From: Rotaria socialis | Lineage: Eukaryota > Rotifera > Eurotatoria > Philodinida > Philodinidae | DNA: 64,000 nucleotides | Assembly: GCA_905331475.1 (NCBI GenBank) | Contig: CAJNYU010004277.1 | Span: forward strand, 1 to 64,000 | Reading direction: 5' to 3' | In this document: piece by piece, positions 22,360 to 35,309 of the stretch | How positions within the stretch are numbered: the first letter of the stretch is position 1 | Layout of the letters: each line of letters begins with the position of its first letter | Translations under genes and position numbers: made by a program | Notes under the pieces: model-generated | Databases searched by the model: none | Seen by the model: the letters and a program-made list of their open reading frames with translations, nothing else | Told to the model about the DNA's origin: nothing

Positions 22360-24832
22360 TGCAACGTTATCTACACAGATTTAAATGTCTTACAAATCGC
22401 GTTAATCTTTTGTATAAAAAATTGACCGAAAACTACCATTTGACTCGCTTATGCAATGATGGGATGTTTACGCGTACCTCTACTACTTATTAGATTGCTG
22501 TAGAAAACGCTGTTTCATCGTTATGTTATTACTTTTGATTTGCTCGATGAAATTGGGAAAGATAAAATCTATTGAATGAAAATGAATAATACAAAAGCAA
22601 ATTCGACGTGTTCATTTTAATATACAGAGGAACAAGTTTTAACAAACTAAAAGTCTATACCTCAGGCATTGTTCGTGTTTATTTTCAATTGGTATTATGC
22701 TGGAAAATATATAAAAATAAGACTAAAACACTTCTATAGCAATATTTACTCACAATCTTCGTTAAAGTATCAATATTGCACCGCCTATTAAGCAGTGACT
22801 TTCTCTCAAAATTGACATGTTTATCGAAGGTTTTTCTAGATGATTAATTAGTGCAATCTCTGCTGAGCCACAACAAGAAGTACGATTGACCTGCTTCCTA
22901 GCGAGTATCTATCACAATCTGTAATTATTTCTGCAAGCCGTCTGAAAGTCTGTAGAAATGGTTGGGAGCATTAAATGAACTATTCAATTTCAATCCACAT
23001 TTAGTGGAGAAAAGGCACTCCATTTCAAAAAACAGATACCGGTCTTTAGAATTGTTTCCATGAACAGACTGACATACACTGTATTTTTTAAGATGGAGCA
23101 ATTATGAGTCTTGGAGATCTGGATAGATCTACTCATGCGCATAATTCTAAAGTAGCCTAATTCCTCCCCATCCCCATTCTAAAAGAAATGCCATGTACCT
23201 ATCTATGAGTGTTGAAAGCATTGCGCAAGAAGTAGAAAGCCAATTAGGTTTGGAAAATATTTTCTTTGGAATATATATTCTAGCAGTTCGTTGGCTCTAA
23301 ATTAGTGGCGGCCCGATTTTTTATTGCTAAAGAGATGAATGTTCTGATATTGCTTTTTGATGAGATAGCTTTCAGTGCTTTAACTCTGGGTATAGTGTTC
23401 TATGTATGATCAATGCGGTGGAGTATAGTCTTGATGAAATTTTCTAACAAAAGCGGTTCGCACTGTAAACTACATAACCTTCTGTGTTTCGAAAAAGGTA
23501 GGTTTTTCTGTTTCGCAACATTTAGCTTAAAATCAAAATATCCATAGACTTTTAATTACTGAGTTTGCATTAGAGTTCAACTAATTGTTGAAATAACTAT
23601 TAGCTGATCTACAAGGATAATGACTCGTCTTGGTTTTACTATTCTTACTCATTATTATCATCAGAAAGCATGCTATTAATTATTGGAACAGTTTGCAAAT
23701 ACCCATACTGGGTTGTGTAATGGCTACCTTGCTTTGATGATTTTCTTTCTACTCCGAAAAAATTAATTAGTGACACTCTATAAACAGTAATCGCAATTGC
23801 TACTGGTGATGAGCTGCAATTGCAAAGTCGCTGAATTTTTAGATTCATCAGCGATTTTAGTATAAAGCATAGTCGTGCTAATTAAGATAATATCCATAAA
23901 AAAACCGAATGACGTGCCAAAATAGTAAGCACTTTATATAAAAATAAGGAGCGTTACATCAATACTAAGTATATTTATACGATACTCGTTTGCTAGATGA
24001 ACGCTACCTGAAGCAACCTGAGGGTGTGGGCGTGGGGAAGAGACATGCGTCACATCGCGAAAAGTGGGTGCGCCAAAGGCAGTTGGTTGCATTAACTTTT
24101 ATAGTTCATTTTTGCTTCCTGTTAAAAGCGATAATCTAATATTTTCAATATCTCGTCTACCTTTATACCTCTCATATCTATTGTGCATACTGTAGTGATC
24201 AATTCCGTTTATGAAGAAATCATCCGAAGACACTAAATCATATACGTATAAGGTGCGCATATTGTTCGCAATCTTGATTGATGATAGTCTCTCATGAACG
24301 ATTTAGCAACATAAACTAACGCGTTGCTGTCATTTCTTTCTTTCTCTTGGCTAGCTCAATAATTAATTTAAATCGCTCAGCTAGGTTTTTCACATTCTTG
24401 CAAATGGCTTCGTTCCGAATGAGGTTATCATAAGGAGACAAGCTGGTAAAGAAAATTTCTTGTAAACGACCTGAGAAAGACTACAAGATGCAATTATTTT
24501 TACATTGTTTTTTACTTTAATTTTGAAGAAGAAACGCTTTCTGATTGTATTTGTAGCATATTTGTTGAAAATTTCAACTTTCTCTTTCAATATGTTTTTG
24601 TATCTATGTTTGTATTCTCTTATTTGTAAAACTACAACAAGGATACCCTTCAAAAGGATATCGAAATTCATCTAGCGCATGTGAAGATAATCAATAAAAT
24701 ACTCATTGAATTCGAATAGGTCTCCAAAACGAGGGCTCAGATTAGCAAACAACCTTGTTATTTGAACGATTCTGTCTTTTTCGCTAAATTATCAATTATA
24801 TCTTTGAAGCTTCGAGCTGCAAGATTTGGATC
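22360..24832. other. Intergenic region
   Basis: No gene recognised. 24018-24046 has GGGTGTGGGCGTGGGGAAGA, matching the TGTGGG-type block at 16597-16622 including the AAGAGAC that follows. The minus-strand open frame at 24390-24671 has no recognisable domain. Confidence 0.5.
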
Positions 24833-26036
24833 TAGGGATGCACCAGTACCAGTATACTGGGTACTGGTCATACTGGTCCACCCGTAATACTGGTTTTCTA
24901 CTTTCGAAAATAACTATTAGCTAAATGAGCCATTTTCTCAGCCATCACTTCCTGTGTCTATATTCAAGTGAAAAATTGAGGTTTGCAGCAGTTTGAAACA
25001 GTATAAGATGTTCTATACTGAACTAACTGATAACATTATCTAGAACATTTTTCAATAGTTTTCAGCGTTTTTGAAGAAAAAAGATCATTAATTCAGGTCG
25101 TAGTCATGGTATAAAAAAGAAATCGTACTCGAAAATCTATATTGAATATATTATATAGCACTAAAAGTCAGTAAATGGAGAAAAAAAGAAATGTATATGT
25201 GTAAACAATGACAATTGTCACTTGTATCAGTATTAAATAAGAAAAAACTATTGATACGAGGGCACCTTATGCACTGATTTTATTCAGTACTAATAAAACT
25301 ACTATATTGATGTGTCAGGTTAAACTTCTAGGTATAAATCCAAAACGATAAAGAGTTAAGGGCATTATTTGTGCTTACATAAGTTAAAAGATTCGATCAA
25401 ACTATTGGTATCGTTACAAAATTGAGTAGGTAATAGTGGCATTGCTTGTTTACCGTGCCGTAATTTTCATTTAATATATGTATTATCTATTCCATATCCG
25501 ATATCGTGAACAAAATAGCTCTAGCTCTAGCTATGTAACTTATATACATAAATTAATGCAATATATATGTGAAAATAGTGTCATTCGACTGAGAGAGAAG
25601 TAGAAAAATCAAGCAATTTACTTATATGAGATTTATGTAACTAAAAGTTGATAAAGTTCACTAAATATCCAATTGTTTTTTTCGTGATCGATTAAACCTA
25701 AGTTCAAGTTGGTATGTTAAACACAGTATTCCGATTCATCGGTTTATTTCATAAGATTGCTTTACTATCTGACTAAATTCATGAATGAAATTCTTTTTCT
25801 CTTCAAAAACGTTGAAAACTATTGAAAAAGGTTCTATATAATGTTATCAGCTAGTTGAGAATAGAATATATTATTGTGTTTCAAAATGCGGCAAAACTCA
25901 ATTTTTCACTTGAATATAGACACCGGAACTGACGGCTGAGAAAATTACTCATTTAGCTGGTAGTTATTTTCGAAAGTAGAAAACCAGTATTACTGGACCA
26001 GTAGACCAGTATAATACTGGTACTGGTGCATCCCTA
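24833..26036. mobile_element. Non-autonomous hAT element with 8-bp target duplication
   Basis: Termini TAGGGATGCACCAGTACC and its reverse complement are typical hAT ends. Inverted repeats run about 260 bp inward on each side and include GAAAACCAGTATTAC-type sequence and a shared AAACTATTGAAAAA block. The flanks carry TTTGGATC (24825-24832) and TTCGGATC (26037-26044), an 8-bp duplication with one change. The 700-bp core is AT-rich and non-coding, so it needs an external hAT transposase. Confidence 0.88.
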
Positions 26037-26044
26037 TTCGGATC

Positions 26045-26414
26045 GTAGGTAGAGGTAGGGTTAACGATCATTGTTCTTTCCTTCTGTATATTACTGTCGG
26101 CGCCTACATTTAAATAAAAACTTAGAATACGAAGTCCTTAAACAGTTTATGTTGCTGTTCAAAACCCTAAAAGGTTTTTTACTCAAAGGGCTTATAGTTC
26201 TATCACTCTATGAAAATCGTTTATTATTCACTGGAAAAATGTTTAAAATAATATACCGTTGTCCATTGTACGTATGTTAATGAACTCTGCAAGGATTTAT
26301 AAAAATTATAGGTCGTATGAAAAGCAATAAGTTCTAAGACTACTTAAAAAGGCTTGTTTTACTGGCATTCAGGGAGAAACATAAATTCCTTTAATATCAA
26401 AGGTGGTCAACCGA
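26045..26414. other. Short spacer between the hAT element and E2
   Basis: AT-rich sequence with one 69-codon open frame that shows no conserved features. It does not resemble the missing 5' part of the GH3 gene. Confidence 0.45.
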
Positions 26415-27434
26415 CCCAGGTCATCCAAACCGATTAAGATCCGACAGATAACCGGGGTTCTCCACCAAAACGTTTTTCGTATTGGAATAGGTCAAATGTT
26501 TAGTCAAAACTACGTCTTCCTTATTTTCTTGATATGCTGAAACTTCTTGTAACAGTCACATCACTCCCATTGGCGTAGTGCATGAGTCTGATTTTTTTGT
26601 TAAAGATGGAACCATGAACAAGCGTTATTCGTTAGAAAGTTTGATGAAATGACAAATATGTGGCGGCATTTAATAGAATTCCCTTTTACATGGCTAAATC
26701 GATTTTTTTTCAATTGAAATTACCGTTTTCAAGTCTGAAATTGTTAAAAAGGCTTTCTATTTTCAATAGGAGTAAAGTGTTCTTCTGCGTTAGATTTCGT
26801 CAAATAAATTGTTCGATAGTATCTGTGAAACTGAATAACTTTGTTTATTTATATTGTTTGGAGTTCATCGAATTCCCATTTCAAAAGAGTTACGACCGAA
26901 GTTTTCCCCTTCGATCGTAAGACGGAACAAACGAATAATACACGCTCCTTTCTAGTATAGTGGCATTACAACTGCCCGGAAAGCAGAAGATGTTGGTTCG
27001 ACTCCATCGAAGGGAGATTATCGTTTTGTTCCGTTCTGTTGTCATACCATCACGTTGCTGTCTCGCTGATAACTGAATTTAATAATGCGAGAGAAAAGAA
27101 GACATAGCAAGAGCTCAGGAAGATTGGAACTTCCAGAATTTTCCTAGCTGGAACCGGTTGGATTTCGTTAGTTCCGTCGCGTGTTCCGTTTGTATTCCTG
27201 ATCATCACGGGTCAGTTCCGGGAATTTCCCCCAGTGGTTACGGTCGCGGGAACACTGCGGAATACTCAGGTTACAATACGGTGATTTCCAAACGGAATAC
27301 TGCTTTCACCTTCCGGATAGTTTTCCGACTCATTTCCGGTTGGAAAGTCTTTGGAAATCCTCGAAAGTGTCGGGAAATAACGCCGTTTCCTGCCGTCTCC
27401 GGTCGGCTCCCGAGTCCGGAATCATCGACCTGGG
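26415..27434. mobile_element. CCCAGGTC-ended element E2 (GGAAAC/TTCCGG subterminal type)
   Basis: Bounded by CCCAGGTC at 26415 and GACCTGGG at 27427-27434. The right 300 bp, read inward, is a close inverted copy of the left 270 bp of E4 (37603-37871), sharing ATGATTCCGGACT, then TTCCGTTTGGAAATCACCGT and ATTGTAACC. The left end continues differently (ATCCAAACCGATTAAGATCC), and the flanking bases do not match, so the two ends may not have started as one element. Non-coding. It contains a tRNA-like sequence at 26946-27015. Confidence 0.6.
26946..27015 (+). tRNA. tRNA-like sequence, probably a relic or tRNA-derived
   Basis: Seventy bases with a 7-bp acceptor stem (TCCTTTC with GAAGGGA, one G-T pair). 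The A box (TAGTATAGTGG) and B box (GGTTCGACTCC) both fit the RNA polymerase III consensus. The anticodon arm folds as CTGC/GCAG around CCGGAAA, so the triplet would be GGA, but position 33 is C where T is invariant. The T stem has one mismatch and a class I arm does not suit tRNA-Ser. I read it as a degenerate tRNA or the head of a SINE, not a functional gene. Confidence 0.4.
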
Positions 27435-27443
27435 TATCGTGTT

Positions 27444-28014
27444 TTCTACTTATTTCATTTATATGACGCATTAAATAGTAAAAAAATAGCTGAAACTGAT
27501 ATTGATCAATCATTGATGCGTACACTTGATGTTCTTATTCGTCTCGGTTGGTTTGATCCACCAGAACAATAAATCTATCGATAGTTAAATAAGAATAATG
27601 TTGACACATTAGAAGCAAGGCAATTATCACTTAAAAGTCGATCAAGCATTACCGTTAAATATTAATCTCTTGAAGAATAAGAAAATCGCATTAATTGGAC
27701 CCACAGCAGATGCAACAGGAACAATGCAAGGAATTTATCATGGACAAGCTCCATTTCTAATTGATTCTGTGACAGGATTTAAAAATCTAACAGCATGTTG
27801 AAACGATATTAATGCTAGGACAACTAATTTTCTTCTATATTTATTTTTCTATTATTATTTTTATTTTTATTATTATTATTATTAGGAAACTTTATTAATA
27901 TTGAGCATGCACGTGGTTGTGAAATACCAAGTCATAATGAAAAAGATTTTGCTGCTGCAATTGAATTAGCTCGATCATCTGATATTGTATTTTTTTTCGG
28001 TGGAATCGATCATA
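27444..28014 (+). pseudogene. GH3 glycosidase pseudogene, middle part, upstream of the E3 insertion
   Basis: Open sequence starts just after E2 with the end of the GH3 N-terminal barrel domain (KIAETDIDQSLMRTLDVL, then RLGWFDPPEQ). It then hits TAA at 27570 and TAG at 27582 in frame and shifts frame near 27640. It resumes with KKIALIGPTADATGTMQGIY, the start of the GH3 C-terminal sandwich domain. A short intron of about 90 nt ends in TTATTATTAG near 27885; its donor looks mutated (GC). The next exon ends in FFFGGIDH, where E3 is inserted. GH3 enzymes hydrolyse terminal beta-glucosyl or beta-xylosyl residues. The 5' half with the nucleophile aspartate is missing, cut off at E2. Confidence 0.85.
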
Positions 28015-28571
28015 CCCAGGTCGATCAAAACGGTGTCGTTTACGACCCGAAAACGTATTGTAATTGTTATAAAAACGGATTCTTTTCGGCAACAATTGGC
28101 ATCAATACGTCTCATTTTCGGCCCGTGTCGGTCCGTATTATCTGGCGCAGAAATACGTACCGTATTATACCCGTATCGTAAACTGACAGTATTTGGTCGT
28201 TTTCCAAGAGTTTACGGATAAAATGCCATCATTCGTATTGCATCAGATTGTTGCCGTAAACGGTGGTAAACATATCGTATCATATCCGTTTACGACTTCT
28301 TTTGTGTCGACCCTTTACTATTTGTTTCATTAAAATGTGTCATTTTCTTTTCATTTATTTATTTCATTTCAATCCCAGAAGAAAAAACGTTTACAAAATA
28401 AAATGAAATAGTATTAATGTTCACACTTAAATGACACAAAAACAAAGCATTAGAGAAAAACAAAAGCGTTTTTTCATTTGTAGTTCAATATGAATAATAA
28501 AAGTACGCAAAGTTCATTTGTATATATTTACAGAATTCATCATTCTTGTGATTAATTAATGTTAAGCTGAT

Positions 28572-30314
28572 TTAATTTATTTCATCTTCGACTTCTGTTG
28601 TATTGCCATGAACTATTTCATTTCCCTTGTGTAATTGTTGCTGTTGTATTGGTTGTTTCTTTGTTTTTCGTGTTCCTTCGTTATATAAACACCCAGCTAA
28701 TGTTTCTTGGATTCTTTCCTTATAGAAGGTAGTGTAATGATGTTTTGTAATACGATAACGTGTTCTAATAGCGTCCAAACATTAAAAAAGAGAGAAAGCC
28801 TGTTAGAGTACTTTTTTCTGCAAATCCAAAGAAATTTCTTTAAAATAAAACTAGACCTCTTTCATTACCATTCAAACGGTTGAATCTTTCTTGATCTAAT
28901 TCTGATTTTGAATATCTCTTTGATTGTTGCGATGGCAATAAACATGTTTGAAGTTCAAGAGGCTTAAACAATAATTTCAACAAATTGCGAGCATATTCAC
29001 GGGGATTTCTTGCCGGAACTTCTAACAAATCACAACCATCGTGTATCTAAACAGATATAAACGCTGAAAGTTAGCTATGAAAATGTTTTCATCAAGACGA
29101 GAATTCCGATTTCCGATTTGTAGCTCTCTTTCATGTTAGAGTCACGATAACGGTCGAGATCATTTTCATTTTTCTAAAAAATAAATAAAAAAAGCGATAG
29201 GAATACTTTTCTTTGTAAAATAAGAAATAACCTATTACCGATAGTACCAATGAGCTAAAACGAGACAATTTTTTTATTAAACGTGTCAACTGTTGATGAA
29301 TACCATGATTTTCTGTACGTACATAACGTATGTTCGCTTTTGTACTTTTTATTTCTTCAAATAAACGACCAAAAGAAACCGAATTATTGGCAGTCATAAT
29401 TTCTTCATCATCTGACGAAGACATAACTGTAGGATCTGTTTCTAAAAGCAATTTTTAACTAGTACACTGACACAAATTATTATTTCAAGAAATATTCCTA
29501 CCTTCAACTGCTTGACTTTGACTTTGACTTTGTAAATAGGGTAAATCATCATTGACATATTTAGTAGAATAGTTTGCACGACCATTCGATACAAATCGTT
29601 TTGGTGAAGAAACTAAAAATTTCAGAATTATAATTGAAAACTTATTAAGCTTGCGAGTAGTTTCATGGATTAAATACCAGACAAAATTGAATCAGGCGAG
29701 CTTGAACGACGTACTAATGTTTTTCGGCGCCGATAAGGAGCAGCTAAAATAATATTCAGAATTGCACAATTTTATCGTTTGATCGAATTCGTCACATACG
29801 TGTTGAAAATGTATTTCCTGGCATTTCTAGTGTTTGTTCCATTGATTCTGGTAACTCATCATCATGATCGTCATCATCATCATCATCATCATCATTTCGA
29901 AGCTGTTCATTGTTGTCATTATCCGAAACATATAAGGATTGTGATTTAAGAGTGAAAAAATTGATCTTATTACTTTTTTTAGATAAGTGTGTTTGTTTAC
30001 TCCAACGTTTCACACATTCATCTTTTGTCCCTAAAACATATAAATGCCATGTGCACTAGCATACATATCGTTTGCATGAAATAACTAAAAATATTACCTG
30101 ATACAATTAATTTAGCTGTAGTACCATTATTCAATTTCACTGTACCGTCACGTTCAAGTCGTTTCACACTTGAATTACCAACAATCATCATATTTCCAGT
30201 ACCATCAAAAATTATCAAATGGTGTTTTGTTGTTGCCGTTGGGTTTGATGGTGAGTATTGAGCCTTTGGTTTGATCGATCGTTTTGTAATTATTTGTGTG
30301 ATTTTACCACTCAT
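28572..30314 (-). CDS. BEN-domain protein encoded by transposon E3, multi-exon
   Basis: A chain of small exons with GT/AG borders. Exon 1 is 30314 to about 30098 (starts MSGKITQIITKRSIKP, ends at GTAATA). Next comes about 30006-29800, with a run of aspartates. Short exons follow near 29745-29680 and 29612-29503, then about 29443-29242 (SFGRLFEEIKSTKANIRYV), one near 29170-29090, 29040-28850, and the last 28770-28572. The penultimate piece reads LLEVPARNPREYARNLLKLL, then CLLPSQQ and KSELDQERFNRL. With RTRYRITKHHY in the last exon this is the pattern of a BEN domain, a helical DNA- or protein-binding domain found in chromatin factors. It ends in a Gln-rich then acidic tail. It may be the accessory, end-binding protein of the element. 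Exact splice sites are approximate. Confidence 0.6.
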
Positions 30315-30537
30315 GATCGATGCCGATTAGTAGTATTAGACGATCTAGAAAACGAAATTTCAACTGAATGATGCCTAATAAGTTCAATAAATAATACAAG
30401 ATGAACAAGAAAAATGAAAATCAAGTATTGCATCTGATTTTCTATAGAAAAAAAAGTTTCATTTCAGTAACAAATAATGAATCATCATAAAAAAGATGAA
30501 GAATAACAGAAAAAATCTTTCTCAAAAATGAATAAAA

Positions 30538-33264
30538 TTAATCGTGTTCATTGTATGATAAGATATTAGTCACAAATAAATAGTCATTTTTTTCGACAAC
30601 AATGCAGTGATTTATTATTTGATCAATTGGCACAACATCATGTTGACAGTGGCTTTTTTCAAGAATAAAATATAGATAATCGATGGGCCTCTTTATCAAA
30701 TAATAATAATTAGACTTTTTAAAAGCATCGCTGAAAAATTCCTTAACAGGATAGTATTTAATAAGTGCATAGCCAAAACCATTAAACATAAAAAATAAAT
30801 CAATAGCACCAAAACGCTGTTCTTGAACATTATCACTAAATGAATATCGAACAAAATAACTAACAGAATTATGTCGCTTCTTGTAGAGTAACGAATGAAA
30901 CATCTTATCATAATTTATAAATCGACGAAAAATTTTAATGCATGAGTTCAAGTCATTACAAGTACAAATGAAAGAATGAAAATTCAATAAATAGTCATAA
31001 TCACTTGCCGATGTGGACGCTTGATCATAAGGTCCATTAAGTTTTGTCTTTCCTTTTTTTTATCTTGAATTGCAAAGTCAATGTTGTAAAAGTGGGTAAT
31101 AGAATCACCATAGAACTGCGTTCCATGGTGATTGCTGCTAACAGAGCCAATAAAAGATTCTTGACCGAAACATCCAAGGTTGCATAACGATCCATGCGTT
31201 TCATATAAAGATGCAAAATGAGCATGTAAATGCAATTTTAAACTTTGTGAGGTCTTGTAGAACAATTCGTGGTCTTTGTAAAATTCGGTAAATAATTGAT
31301 CAGCAACTTCACTTGTTTTATCATCAAAAACATCACCACTGTGTAGTAAACGCATAGCACACACATATAATGCTAAATGAGAATATTGTTCAATTTGCAT
31401 AAATGAAATTAGATGTGGCAATAAACCATAAAATAAAACGTTGCTGACTTCGGTGGCTTTCACAAAACCAAAATTATCAATTGATCGTAACTTTCTGTTG
31501 AAGAAGTCTATGTAAAACCAGAAAAAATATGTATTCGAAAAAATATGAAAGACAAGTATAATCGGATCAAGTGGGACTAACTTACGAGGAAAGAATTGAT
31601 TGCGCAAATAAGAATTTAATTCTTTACGTTGTGCTGGCTTCAGCTGCTTATAAACAGATAAAATAATTAATTTAGCATGACCTAAAAGAGATACGTGTAA
31701 GTAATCCAACACGATTGCTTCAGGAAACTCAACATCCAATATGTTATTAAGCACACTTTCGCCTAAATGACCACGTATATTTGATTGTGTAAGTTCAGCT
31801 TTCTTTGATAATTTAAAATATTGATCCGTTGTTCGCAAACGTACTGTGTCATAACGATATTGGCGTTTTTTATTCATGTGTTCACCTTCAATAAAACAAA
31901 GCCAACAACTGAAATATCCATTGTGGTTGATAAAATTTATGATTAAACTTGAAGCAGGACAGTCACCTGTAATTCCGAATATTATCAGCTTGTGATTCAC
32001 GTTCAAAATATCAATACCTAAAAATGTAGACAAAGTATATATTATTGGCCATCACTGTTGCAACAGTGAATAATCATGAATTCACCTACAGTGATTTTGA
32101 CTTTTTATCAAATGTATATGCTATTACTAATAGAATCAGTTATACTTATATTCTAAGGAGACCGACTATTTCACAAAATTTTCGAAGCTTCCAACTTGTG
32201 AACAAGCTGAAATTGATATCCAACAACATGAAAATCGTTTTCTTAAACGTGATCAACAGAAATGTGTGCATACCTTGATCTTTTATTATTTGCAATTTAT
32301 TTACAGAGTAATTCAGCCATAATTTCGCAGGTGGTTCGATATATGCTATCCAAATAGATATGATGACCATATTACATTGACGAGAACGCAGTTTTGCTGG
32401 TAATTCTACAATTGAACCACTTAACATCCACATTTTCAATTTGGTTGAACTTGTAATGCCAATACCGTCTGCGTGCAACAACAAGCTGATTAAATCTTGG
32501 TAGCCATTTTGCTTCAAAACATATTGGTAAAGAGTTCCAAATGGAATATCTTTTGTTTTTTCATAATCAGTATTATTGTAAATATTTTTTTTATGCTCAT
32601 TAAAATTTGATGATTGTCGTGCTATAATTTTTTGTATGATTAATTCAACATTACTGTCATATCTAAAAAAAATGCGAATGAAATTTCAGTTTGTAGTATA
32701 CATCAAGAGAAATATATATGATATAAATAAAACTTACATGCAAGCAATTGAACTTCTATCGGTTGAACAACGCTGTGGACAAAATTTATTGTCATAACTA
32801 AATTCATTATAACACAATAAACATAGAGTTCGCTTTGTAAATAATTCATTAACGCCAAGCAACAGTAAAAGTTCCTGTTCTGTCGTTGGCATATTATTTG
32901 GAATCGGAAGCCCAGATTTAATCAAAGATAAAAAATCGTTTGTACTTTTTTTAGATAAATTTGCGTGGCGTGCAACGATGGTGAATGCTTCACAATAATC
33001 ATAAGTTGAATCAATAGTATAATCGTGTAAAGGTACTTTTTCTAGCGAGACACAATCTTCATCATCTGATTGTGCCTTTTCTGTTAATGGTGTTCCAGCA
33101 TGAGCATCATTTGATATAATAGATATTTCATAATCATTTCCTTGATTTAGTTCTTCTGATGTATTTTCAATAAAAGAATGATTGTTGTCATTGCTAAATT
33201 GATGATTATCATGTAAACAAGTATATTCATCTTCAATAATGATTTTCAAATTCACTTCAGCCAA
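30538..33264 (-). pseudogene. Tnp2/EnSpm-like transposase, three exons, one-base frameshift
   Basis: Exons 33264-32738, 32662-32274 and 32017-30538 join in phase (AT/A and G/GT split codons). The frame is lost only at an A8 run (minus strand; 31054-31061). One extra A there would give 798 residues ending at 30538. The N-terminus is acidic, then comes an LSKKSTNDFLSLIKSGLPIP helical block and a CLLCYNEF cysteine pair. D241 in LLHADGIGIT and D324 in GITGDCPASSL are the expected catalytic aspartates of this family, the second followed by NGYFSCWLCFIEGEH. The C-terminal part has the KKRHNSVSYFVRYSF and RFGAIDLFF region typical of these proteins. It would cut and join E3-type ends in the nucleus. 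The frameshift may be a real mutation or an assembly error. Confidence 0.8.
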
Positions 33265-35309
33265 GGATAATTTGTTTTGTGTTGGTGTTGAAAAACGAGA
33301 GAAAAAAACTTCTTTTTCTCTGATCTTATTTGTCGTCGTGCAGCATTGTGCTTTTTGTATCTTTCTTTTCTTTTGTGTAGACTAAATTGATATTGAACCT
33401 TAAAATCTATTGAATCCATTAATATTCATCTAAAATAGTTAATGAAAAAAGTAAGGCTAAATTTTATTCCAGATATTGGAAGAAGACAAAGAATATTAGT
33501 AAATGTTATGCGGGTGCAAGCAGGCCGGCAATATATGAATTTGGCAGTCGTGAATGTAAAATCCTATAGTAAAACAATTTATTTCGAAAATAGATAAATA
33601 ATTGAGCTTTGCGTACATTTTCAGTACTTTATATACTTACATGCATACTTGCCTAGACAGGTATGTGCTAGTATATTAAAAGAGAATAGAAACTTTTTTT
33701 TTCATATTATAAATTGAAAATTAGGCTATTAGAATTTAAACTGTAAACCTTATTTAGCAATTTCTTTTGGTTTCTATATTTTATATAGATGGCACTGAAA
33801 TCCGTCGCTATGTAAAAACTGCATGTCTCATACACTGTATATTTTGTACGTCATGTGCCGACATATTGGATTGCTAACAGTCTTGTATACGTAAGGATAT
33901 AATATGGACAAAATGAAGGAAAGATAAAAACGGTCGTTCCGTTCTATTTTTCTCGACGAAAATTTAAATTTATGTGCATGTAAGGCGAAAGGAAAGAAAA
34001 TAAATGTGTCCGAACATGTATAAATAATTCGTTTTTTTCTTATAGTCTATGGACCAATAGTCATGAATCATCGATTTATTATCAAATTTGGTGCAATCGT
34101 ATCGATTGTTTCTCGGTATAAACATTTTTACAAAAAAATTTGGAAGGATAGTCTGATAGAGAACTATTGCTTCTATCGATTAGTGTCAATAGAATGTTAG
34201 GCATAATCTTGTTTTTCAAATAAGTCCCCTATAGATGATCGCTGCTTTTATTGGTTAGAGTATATTGATTATTTCGAGGTATAAACATTTTTTTGAGAAA
34301 AGCTGAAACTGCAGTTTGGTAGAATAGTTTTCTCTATCTATCTCATAATTGGCCCATTGCAAAATTTTGAACAGCGCCATTTACAGTGAATTTGATATTG
34401 ATTTGCTTAACGAATGTGTTTTTTCTGCTCTGACAGCACACCTATTAGAGAATTTAGTTTTATAATTTTAAGTTTATGTTCACGTGGTTTAAGCAAAATA
34501 ATTTGTAATGATACACATCTTTTTTTTCTTAAGGATACTTGACGACTGATTTTATTTTTTAGATTCGTTTTCCCTTACTGTGAATGTCTTAATCTCAAAG
34601 AATCAAAACAATAGAGAATTTTTTATTTTAATTACATCATTGTTTATTTACTGTTATTTTTTAAATTATACTTTTTAAGCTGTATTCGTTTAAAATATTC
34701 TTTTTATTCTTTTTATTTATTTTCTTAATCTTGCCGTTATCTTTTTGATTATATTTTATTGACTTTTCTGTTTTATTTTAATTGTATTTTTTTTCAATTT
34801 ATTTGTTATGCTTTTAATTGTATTGTTTTATTCATTTTGTACGTTGTTTTTTACAATTTTTTAAAAATATTTCCTGCAAATAAAATCGATTTTCATGAAA
34901 TAATTAACTCTAATATCGATAAGCTAAAAAGAAAAGAGAATACAGGGTTATTCATCACTCGTACTCATTTCTCGACTACTAGGGGACAGAAAGATGAATC
35001 AATAGAATTCTTAAAAAAAATGTCACAGACGTGATTGTGACACTGAACGAGACATATGTCGAAGCACTATGACACTGTCCAAACGTGACAATAGCTCATG
35101 TACAACACAATGTATGTCGACACATGTGTTGCTAGCGTGTCGTATCGATAAGAGTTGCTATATATCTTTTTCTGTTTAGTTTTCATTATTTTCCTAATTT
35201 TTCATGAGAACAATGAAATATTAACTTATCTATAAATTGATACTAAGCATGAAATTACCTTTGAAATTATTAGACAGAATCGACTGAAAAACAGTGTGTA
35301 GACGGCACT
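33265..35309. other. Non-coding AT-rich part of E3 upstream of the transposase
   Basis: About 2 kb of AT-rich DNA between the transposase start and the right subterminal repeats, presumably holding its promoter. A 91-codon open frame at 34759-35034 is T-rich and unconvincing. No other feature seen. Confidence 0.5.
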
